Of a stretch of DNA of 12,741 nt, positions 7,349-12,741 are shown piece by piece. Within the stretch, counting starts at the first letter, position 1, and each line of letters starts with the position of its first letter. The notes beneath the pieces are model-generated. The model was not told where the DNA came from and did not search any database. It worked only from the letters and a program-made list of their open reading frames with translations. The position numbers and the translations under genes are program-made. Source of the stretch: Acidobacteriota bacterium (lineage in GTDB: Bacteria > Acidobacteriota > Thermoanaerobaculia > Multivoradales > SZUA-115). The stretch is from NCBI GenBank assembly GCA_003231035.1, contig QIHU01000266.1, forward strand, positions 1 through 12,741. Reading direction: 5' to 3'.

Positions 7349-7427
7349 GGTTGACCGCTAGACGCCTCCCTCCGCTCTCCTGTACGATCCCTCACCAGCT
7401 GCACCCGTGTCCAGATGGGCCAATAGA

Positions 7428-8261
7428 ATGAACAAGTTACACCTCTTCTTCTTGATGGTATGCGCACTCGTCGGTCTTTCTTCCGCGGGCGCGCAGCAGG
7501 GTTCGACCGGCTACCGGATCGGCCCCAAGGATCTGATCGATATTCAGGTTCTCGAAGAGCCGGATGCCAGTTCGGAGGTGCGGGTTCAGGCAGACGGCAC
7601 CATCACCTTGCCTTTGATCGGCGCGCTCACCGTCGAGGGGCGGACGACCGCGCAAGTGAGCCGCGAGATCCAGGAATTTCTGGAAAAGGATCTGCTGCAA
7701 CGGGCGACGGTAACGGTGCGCGTTGTCGAGTTCCGCTCGCGGCCGATCTCGGTCATCGGTGCCGTCAACACACCGGGGAACCTACAGTTTTCCGGCCGCT
7801 GGAGGCTGATCGAAGCCCTCACCGCGGCGGGCGGCCTATCCCCCGAGCACGGCAACACGATCTACGTCATGCGGCGCTCCGAGAACGGCCTTTCGGCGCA
7901 GCTGCAAATCCCTGTCGACGAGTTGATGCTACGCGGTAGCCGAACGCTCAATATCCCCATCTACTCCGGCGACTTGATCAATGTCTCACCGGCCATCGAA
8001 GTCAGCGTCTACTGCCTCGGAGAGGTCAACCGACCGGGCGCGGTGGCCTTCAAAGACTCGGAACGCATCAGCCTCCTGACCGCCATCGCAAAAGCCGGTG
8101 GTCCGACCGACCGAGCCGGCAAACGGGCGCTGATTCGACGCGAAACCACCGAGGGTCAAGAGGAGATCGAGGTCAACCTGCGAGAGATCATCAACGGCCG
8201 CAGAGCCGATGTCGAACTGAAAGCCGGGGATGTGATCGTGGTCAAAGAGTCGTTCTTTTGA
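7428..8261 (+). CDS. Polysaccharide export protein (OPX / Wza family), short form
   Basis: A 278-residue exported protein that forms the periplasmic/outer-membrane part of a polysaccharide exit channel. The signal peptide (MNKLHLFFLMVCALVGLSSA) probably ends at AGA before QQ. There is no lipobox Cys at the cleavage site, unlike Escherichia coli Wza. The Poly_export domain (PF02563) spans about 28-105 (YRIGPKDLIDIQVLEEPDAS, VQADGTITLPLIGALTVEG). Two SLBB domains follow: about 106-190 (PISVIGAVNTPGNLQF, LIEALTAAGGLSPEH) and about 195-278 (GEVNRPGAVAFKDSERISLL, IAKAGGP). It ends at DVIVVKESFF, so it lacks the roughly 35-residue amphipathic helix by which Wza spans the outer membrane. The ATG at 7428 is chosen over a GTG at 7407 because it begins the signal peptide directly; no strong ribosome site is seen. 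Its stop overlaps the kinase start (TTGA). The upstream barrel gene may supply the missing outer-membrane pore. Confidence 0.92.
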   Translation: MNKLHLFFLMVCALVGLSSAGAQQGSTGYRIGPKDLIDIQVLEEPDASSEVRVQADGTITLPLIGALTVEGRTTAQVSREIQEFLEKDLLQRATVTVRVVEFRSRPISVIGAVNTPGNLQFSGRWRLIEALTAAGGLSPEHGNTIYVMRRSENGLSAQLQIPVDELMLRGSRTLNIPIYSGDLINVSPAIEVSVYCLGEVNRPGAVAFKDSERISLLTAIAKAGGPTDRAGKRALIRRETTEGQEEIEVNLREIINGRRADVELKAGDVIVVKESFF

Positions 8262-10549
8262 GCCTCCCTTCCCACCCGTCTCCGGCCGACGGTGGCTCGC
8301 CGGTCGGCCCGGAGTTCGACCTCGACCTCGGCGAGTATCTGCGCCGCCTGCGCCGCCACTGGAAGGTGGTGGCCGCGATCATCCTAACGATGCTCGCCTA
8401 CCACGCGGCGCGCTACAAGATGACGCCGAAGGTCTACGAAGCACGGGCGCGGATCCAGATCAAGCGGGTCAACGTCAGTTCACTCTCGGGCGGGGCCGGT
8501 CTGTTCATGGAGAACTGGTGGAACCTCGAGTACTACCCAACGCAGTACAAACTCCTGGAGAGCCGCGGACTGGCCGAAGACGTGGTGCGGCTTTTGCGCT
8601 TGCAAGACGACCCCAACTTCAATCGAGTGGTGGCGGCGCAAGAAGGCACCACCGCCTCCGCCGACGCGGACAGCGCGGTGGTCGGCAAGATCGCGCAGCG
8701 GCTCGGGGGCGGGCTCCAAGTCATCCCCATTCGCAAGACGCAGCTGGTCGACCTGGTCTACCGTTCCGATTCGCCCCAGTTCGCCATGCGGGCCGCCAAC
8801 GCCTTCGCCGAGGCCTTCATCGCCATGGGAGTCAAGGCACGGGCTCGCACCACCTCCAACGCCTCCACCTTCCTCGACGAAGAGATTGAGAACGTCAAGA
8901 GCAAGATCGTCGCCGGGCAGCGGAATCTGCAACAGTTCAACCGCGAGCAGAACATGGTGACCTTCGACCCCGAGTCCAACATCACCCGCCGCGGCTTGGC
9001 ATCGATCAGCCAAGATTACTCCGACGCCACCGCCCAACGTATCGATAAGGAAGCGCGCTATCGCCAGCTGCAATCGACCCCCAGAGAGTCGCTGGCGGAT
9101 AGCCTCTCCGGCGGCCTAGTAGGCGACACGCGGGCCGATTTATTGAAGCTTAGGAGCGAGTATCAAACCAAGCTGCAAACCTTCAAAGAAGGTCACCCGA
9201 CGATGGTCGACCTCAGGGCGACGATCGACCAACGCCAAGGCGAACTGGACAAGCTGATCGACGAAAAGGCCAGCCAGGCGCTACAGACCGCCTACGCGGC
9301 GCTACAGACCGACCGCAGCCGTGAACTGCAGCTCAAGCGCGAAATCGACCGACTCACCTCGACGGCGATCGACGAGCAGACCGCGGCCGGCGAGTACAAG
9401 GGGTTGCAAGTCGAACTGGAGAACGACGAAAAGCTCCTCAACCAACTCCTTCAGCAACAATCCGAAACCAGCATATCGGCCAATATGGGAATGCGGGACA
9501 ACCTCAACGTCGATGTGGTCGACCGAGCCCTCCTGCCGCGCACCGCCATCCTGCCTTCCTTGCGGCGTAGTGTCTCGCTCGGCCTGTTGACCGGCACCCT
9601 GTTCGGGATCCTGGCGGTCTTCCTGCTCGAGTTCTTCGATCGCTCGATCAAATCCAGCGAAGAGGTGGAACGGCTCCTCGACCTTCCAGTGCTCTCGGTG
9701 ATCCCGGACATCTCTTCCGGCCGCGGCGTGTACGGCTACTACTATGGGAGAAGACCGGGCAGACCGCGCAGCCGCGGATGGATGGAAACCAAGAAGGGTG
9801 AGTCAGAACTGTCCATTGAGCTGCTCCCCCACACCCAGCCCAAGCTGGCCATCTCCGAAGCCTATCGCTCGTTGCGCACCGCCCTGCTGCTCTCTAGCGC
9901 CGAGCAGCTAAAGGTGGTCACCGTCACTTCGGCCGAGACCGGCGAGGGCAAGACCACCACCGCCACCAACCTCGCCGTGGTCATGGCGCAACTCGGCCGT
10001 AAGGTGCTGCTGGTGGATGCCGACCTGCGCAAGCCGCGCGTGCATCGAATCTTCAAGACCTCCAACCGGCAAGGGCTGGTCAGCCTTTTGACCCGCGGCA
10101 GTAGGGTCGATCGAGATGTCTACCGATCGACAGAGGTCGACAACCTATACCTCCTCACCTCCGGCCCCACACCGCCGAACCCGGCCGAGTTGCTGGCCTC
10201 GAACCGCATGTTCGAGCTCATCCAGTACCTCAAAGAGGAATTCGACTTCGTGATCATCGACACCACCCCCGCGCTGGCGGTGACCGACGCCACCTTGGTG
10301 GGCGCGATGTCGGACGGGGTCTTGCTCTGCCTGCGCTCGGGCAAGCTCGAGCGCGAGGACGCCAAAGCCTGCGCCAACCGGCTGGCGATGGCGGAAGTGC
10401 GCATCCTCGGCACGGTGCTCAACCGCCACCGCCCCGCCTCGGGGCGCTACGGCAAGCATTACCGCATCTACGAGGCCTACGCCAAAGCCGAGGCCGAAGC
10501 CGAGGCCGAGGCCAAAGCCGACCTCGAAGCGGCCGATTCCGCGGCCTAG
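8258..10549 (+). CDS. wzc: Wzc-type polysaccharide co-polymerase and bacterial tyrosine kinase (BY-kinase)
   Basis: A 763-residue inner-membrane protein that controls polymer chain length and export and autophosphorylates on tyrosines. Order: cytoplasmic N-terminus with a Wzz domain (LGEYLRRLRRHWKVVAAIIL, TM about 36-50); periplasmic coiled-coil region (about 190-420); GNVR-type segment ending VDVVDRALLPRTAILP; second TM (about 438-460); then the kinase. Kinase motifs: Walker A AETGEGKTT (Lys565), Walker A' VLLVDADLRKP (Asp587, Asp589), Walker B FVIIDTTPA (Asp668), and the BY-kinase signature PTPPNPAELLAS. The tyrosine cluster (Tyr731, 735, 738, 741) is followed by an Ala-Glu repeat tail. The linker before the kinase has a tyrosine patch (Tyr492, 494-496) and a basic stretch. 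The start is TTG, overlapping the OPX stop by 4 nt; no other suitable start precedes the first TM. Its partner phosphatase gene starts 10 nt after its stop. Confidence 0.95.
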   Translation: MSLPSHPSPADGGSPVGPEFDLDLGEYLRRLRRHWKVVAAIILTMLAYHAARYKMTPKVYEARARIQIKRVNVSSLSGGAGLFMENWWNLEYYPTQYKLLESRGLAEDVVRLLRLQDDPNFNRVVAAQEGTTASADADSAVVGKIAQRLGGGLQVIPIRKTQLVDLVYRSDSPQFAMRAANAFAEAFIAMGVKARARTTSNASTFLDEEIENVKSKIVAGQRNLQQFNREQNMVTFDPESNITRRGLASISQDYSDATAQRIDKEARYRQLQSTPRESLADSLSGGLVGDTRADLLKLRSEYQTKLQTFKEGHPTMVDLRATIDQRQGELDKLIDEKASQALQTAYAALQTDRSRELQLKREIDRLTSTAIDEQTAAGEYKGLQVELENDEKLLNQLLQQQSETSISANMGMRDNLNVDVVDRALLPRTAILPSLRRSVSLGLLTGTLFGILAVFLLEFFDRSIKSSEEVERLLDLPVLSVIPDISSGRGVYGYYYGRRPGRPRSRGWMETKKGESELSIELLPHTQPKLAISEAYRSLRTALLLSSAEQLKVVTVTSAETGEGKTTTATNLAVVMAQLGRKVLLVDADLRKPRVHRIFKTSNRQGLVSLLTRGSRVDRDVYRSTEVDNLYLLTSGPTPPNPAELLASNRMFELIQYLKEEFDFVIIDTTPALAVTDATLVGAMSDGVLLCLRSGKLEREDAKACANRLAMAEVRILGTVLNRHRPASGRYGKHYRIYEAYAKAEAEAEAEAKADLEAADSAA
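10481..10522 (+). repeat. GCC-GAG hexamer repeat coding for an Ala-Glu/Lys tail
   Basis: Seven consecutive six-base units (GCC followed by AAA, GAG, GAA, GAG, GAG, AAA, GAC) encode alternating Ala with Lys/Glu/Asp at residues 742-755 of the kinase, right after its tyrosine cluster. Such a short tandem repeat could expand or contract by slippage without shifting the frame. Confidence 0.8.
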
Positions 10550-10559
10550 TGTCCCGCCG

Positions 10560-11306
10560 ATGATCGACCTTCACTGTCACCTTTTACCGGGTGTTGACGA
10601 CGGCCCGAGCGAACTCGAAGAGTCGGTGGCACTGTGCCGTCGAGCGGCCGAAGATGGCTGCGATATGATCGTCGCAACCCCTCACCAGCGCCACCCGTTC
10701 TGGTGGAATGGCGATCGTCCGCTACTCGAAGAGCGACTGGCCGCGGTCCAAGGTTGCCTCGGCGAGGAACCACGGCTCTTCTTGGGAGGCGAGATTCACC
10801 TCGATTCGATCGAGCTCCTCGACGAGGTCCAAGCCCTACCCCACGGCAGCCTGGCGAGCCTCGCCGGGTCGCGCTATCTGCTCCTCGAACTGAGCCGCCA
10901 GGAAGGCTACGGCCCCGACCCCGAAGAGGTGGTCCACGAACTCCTGGTGGGCGGGTGGAAACCGATCATCGCCCACCCGGAGATGTATCCGTGGATGCGG
11001 GAAGACGAGACGCTCTTCGACAGACTGGTGGAGGGCGGAGCCCTGTTGCAGGTCACCGCGATGAGCCTCACCGGAGCCTTCGGCCACCGAGCGCGGGGAA
11101 TCGTCAACCGGCTGCTCGACGAGGGCCTGGTCCATTTCGTGGCCAGTGACGCGCACAACCTCTCGCGACGGCCGCCGGGCCTCTCGGCCGCCTTTAGCAC
11201 CCTGAGCGAGGGCTGGGGCGAGGAAACGGCCCACGCTCTTACCACCGCAAATCCCAGAGCGGTCATCGAGGACCGCCCCCTGCCCGGCCAACCCGCCTTC
11301 CGGTAG
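10560..11306 (+). CDS. cpsB: CpsB/CapC-type (PHP family) protein-tyrosine phosphatase
   Basis: A 248-residue cytoplasmic metal-dependent phosphatase expected to dephosphorylate the tyrosine tail of the kinase upstream. PHP metal-binding motifs appear in order: DLHCHLLPGVDDGP (His5, His7, Asp13/14), ATPH (His42), GGEIHLD (Glu78), IIAHPEMYP (His139), LQVTAMSLTG and VASDAHN (Asp197, His199). Length and motif order match CpsB of Streptococcus pneumoniae and YwqE of Bacillus, which act on BY-kinases. The usual Gram-negative partner of Wzc is the unrelated low-molecular-weight phosphatase Wzb, so this is the other enzyme class. The ATG lies 10 nt after the kinase stop and begins the first motif at once. 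No ribosome site is evident, which suggests coupled translation. The stop codon sits in a small palindrome, TAGGATTCCTA (11304-11314). Confidence 0.92.
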   Translation: MIDLHCHLLPGVDDGPSELEESVALCRRAAEDGCDMIVATPHQRHPFWWNGDRPLLEERLAAVQGCLGEEPRLFLGGEIHLDSIELLDEVQALPHGSLASLAGSRYLLLELSRQEGYGPDPEEVVHELLVGGWKPIIAHPEMYPWMREDETLFDRLVEGGALLQVTAMSLTGAFGHRARGIVNRLLDEGLVHFVASDAHNLSRRPPGLSAAFSTLSEGWGEETAHALTTANPRAVIEDRPLPGQPAFR

Positions 11307-11331
11307 GATTCCTAACGATCCAACCATCCCA

Positions 11332-11355
11332 GACAGCTCCAACCTGACAGCTCCA
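11332..11355. repeat. Short direct repeat in the gap before the TPR gene
   Basis: GACAGCTCCA occurs at 11332-11341 and 11346-11355 (14-nt period) in the 71-nt gap between the phosphatase and the TPR-like gene. No promoter hexamers stand out around it; its function is unknown and chance is possible. Confidence 0.4.
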
Positions 11356-11358
11356 CCC

Positions 11359-11364
11359 GAGGAG
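11359..11364 (+). promoter_or_regulatory. Ribosome binding site of the terminal TPR-like gene
   Basis: GAGGAG lies 13 nt before the ATG at 11378, a longer spacing than usual. A second in-frame ATG at 11447 has no such site, so 11378 is preferred. Confidence 0.45.
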
Positions 11365-11377
11365 CGCGAGACACACC

Positions 11378-12741
11378 ATGGCCCAAAGACAACACCCTAA
11401 GCCTCGCCAGCCGCTCAACCCTGGGAAACACCACCTCAGACTTCCAATGGTCTTCGTCCTGGCGGCGACGGTGGCCATCGCCTTGCCACTGAGCGCGGCG
11501 GACAGCTTTTATCTGAATCTGCTGCGCGATGGCGGCCAAGCCTTGAACGACAACCAGTTCGAGCGCGCTCGCGCCAACCTGCGCGTCGCCTGCTTCGGCC
11601 TTCTCGAGGATCCCGTCCTGCTGAGCCAGTGCTGGGCCCAGACCGGCTTGGCGGAGGCGGCGCTCGACAACCAGACCGGCTTTCGCGACTCCTTCGACCA
11701 GCTCACGGAAATCGAGCGCCTCTTCGCCGGGAGCTACGCCAGCGCTGACCTACCCACCGAGCAGCGCGCGCAATACGAGACCTTCGCCAGCCGCTGGATC
11801 GCCGAGGGCCGGTTGATCGCGGTGCCGGCTTTCGAGAGTTTGGCTATCCGCAGCGCCGCCAATCGGCTAGCCCGCCTACCGGCCGAGAACCGCCGCGAGG
11901 AGCTCAAAAAGCTGATCGCCCAGTCGCCCGGGGTCTCTAGATGGCGGTTGATGCTGGGAGATATCTATCTCGGTGAGCGGCGCTATGACGCCGCCATCGC
12001 CGAAGCCGACGCCGTTTTGGCGGCGCAGCCGAGCAACCCGCGGGCACGGTGCCTACGCGGCTTGGCCCGAGCCGACGCTGGCCACTGCGCGGAAGCGGTG
12101 GAAGAGCTCACCTCTTGCCCCCCTTCGCGCTCCGATCGTCCAACGGCACAGACCATCCTCAGTTGCCAAGTTCAGCTTGCAAGGTGGACCGATGGTCAGA
12201 GCTACTACGACGGCTTACCGGAAGCGGTGCGCGCTAGCCGCAAGATCTCGAAGCTGGGTCGGCAAATCGCTCGCGGCCTCCCAGCCGCGGATTCGGCCAT
12301 CGTCGCGCAAAGCGATGAACCAGCCTCCGAGGACCCTCTTACCGAGAAACCTGCTACCGATAACCCTGTTGCGGACACCACAACCATCGACAGCGCAACC
12401 ACCGAGACGGCACCGACCCAACACCTCTCGACCGACGATCGTCAAACCTTGGCACGAGCGCGCCAGATGGCCCTCGCGGCCACTTACAAAGAGGATTTCG
12501 ACGAGATTCTGCAACTGTCCAGCCAGCTGGCTGACGGAAATCCTTGGCATGCGGAGGCCCAGTTCTTCGCCGGCGAGGTCGCCTATCGCGCCCGTCGTTG
12601 GGACCTGGCGATCGAGTACTTGGGTCGGGCCAACTCCACCCTCAAGGAGGACCCCGTGCTACTCTTCTACCTGTCTGTAGCCTATTTCGAGTCCGGCCAA
12701 GAGGCTCAAGCACGCCAGTTCTTTAGCCGCTGTTGCTCCAC
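11378..12741 (+). CDS. Exported TPR-like repeat protein, C-terminus outside window
   Basis: The frame stays open from the ATG at 11378 to the right edge (454 codons), so the gene is partial. A polar, His/Pro/Lys-rich N-terminus of about 23 residues precedes a hydrophobic stretch (MVFVLAATVAIALPLSAADS, about 24-41), a signal peptide probably cut at LSA before AD; if uncut it would be an anchor. The mature part is helical with TPR-like pairs: QALNDNQFERARANLRVACF (about 55-73), LMLGDIYLGERRYDAAIAEA (191-210), AEAVEELTSCP, and after the linker WHAEAQFFAGEVAYRARRWD and LLFYLSVAYFESGQEAQARQ. A linker rich in Thr, Pro, Asp and Glu (about 310-352) separates two repeat blocks. Eight cysteines are visible (72, 85, 225, 237, 247, 263, 451, 452), so disulfides are plausible. 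As the last gene of the export unit it may scaffold the periplasmic export complex; the specific function is unknown. Confidence 0.8.
   Translation, partial: MAQRQHPKPRQPLNPGKHHLRLPMVFVLAATVAIALPLSAADSFYLNLLRDGGQALNDNQFERARANLRVACFGLLEDPVLLSQCWAQTGLAEAALDNQTGFRDSFDQLTEIERLFAGSYASADLPTEQRAQYETFASRWIAEGRLIAVPAFESLAIRSAANRLARLPAENRREELKKLIAQSPGVSRWRLMLGDIYLGERRYDAAIAEADAVLAAQPSNPRARCLRGLARADAGHCAEAVEELTSCPPSRSDRPTAQTILSCQVQLARWTDGQSYYDGLPEAVRASRKISKLGRQIARGLPAADSAIVAQSDEPASEDPLTEKPATDNPVADTTTIDSATTETAPTQHLSTDDRQTLARARQMALAATYKEDFDEILQLSSQLADGNPWHAEAQFFAGEVAYRARRWDLAIEYLGRANSTLKEDPVLLFYLSVAYFESGQEAQARQFFSRCCS

Noticed and set aside
11973..12680. 235-codon plus-strand frame near the right end
   Set aside because: It lies within the longer open frame from 11378, and its Ser/Arg/Pro-rich product has no repeat or signal features.
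1..12741. CRISPR arrays, tRNA/rRNA genes, insertion sequences or phage genes
   Set aside because: No spaced repeats, no cloverleaf-like sequence and no transposase or phage motif was seen on either strand.

Overview
The window is GC-rich, densely packed bacterial DNA that holds one side of a surface or exopolysaccharide locus of the Wzx/Wzy-dependent type. The organism has two membranes: there is an outer-membrane beta-barrel with a signal peptide and a C-terminal aromatic residue, plus a periplasmic/outer-membrane polysaccharide export (OPX/Wza-family) protein. The high GC, the PHP-type phosphatase beside a Wzc-type kinase, and the solenoid/TPR proteins would fit Acidobacteriota or a deltaproteobacterial/myxobacterial lineage. 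That placement is an inference and is not resolved by the sequence.

Left half (1-5972), four complete genes and a partial one. On the minus strand, read right to left, lie a PF14907-type nucleotidyltransferase (2875-1628), a Wzy_C-type O-antigen ligase/polymerase (1552-182), and a membrane-anchored protein that overlaps the ligase stop by 4 nt and leaves the window (185-1). Divergent from the nucleotidyltransferase is a 561-residue membrane-anchored protein of unknown function (2948-4633). Its 3' end runs 44 nt into the 3' end of a second Wzy_C ligase/polymerase on the minus strand (5972-4590).

Right half (6028-12741), five plus-strand genes in export order: an outer-membrane beta-barrel (6028-7311), a short OPX protein (7428-8261), a Wzc-type bacterial tyrosine kinase fused to its Wzz chain-length domain (8258-10549, overlapping the previous stop by 4 nt), a CpsB/CapC-type PHP-family tyrosine phosphatase (10560-11306), and a large secreted TPR-like protein that runs off the right edge (11378-12741). 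A candidate extended -10 promoter lies just before the OPX gene.

Working model: one or both Wzy_C enzymes polymerise or transfer lipid-linked sugar units at the outer face of the inner membrane, possibly assisted by the anchored solenoid proteins next to them. The kinase and phosphatase set chain length and export through reversible tyrosine phosphorylation. The OPX protein and the beta-barrel form the exit path. No glycosyltransferase, flippase or initiating phosphoglycosyltransferase lies in the window, so those must be elsewhere. There are no RNA genes, CRISPR arrays or insertion sequences, and no intergenic gap exceeds about 120 nt. The core system is of a known kind. The parts least explained by known families are the 561-residue anchored protein, the pairing of each ligase with an anchored neighbour, and the barrel plus short-OPX exit.
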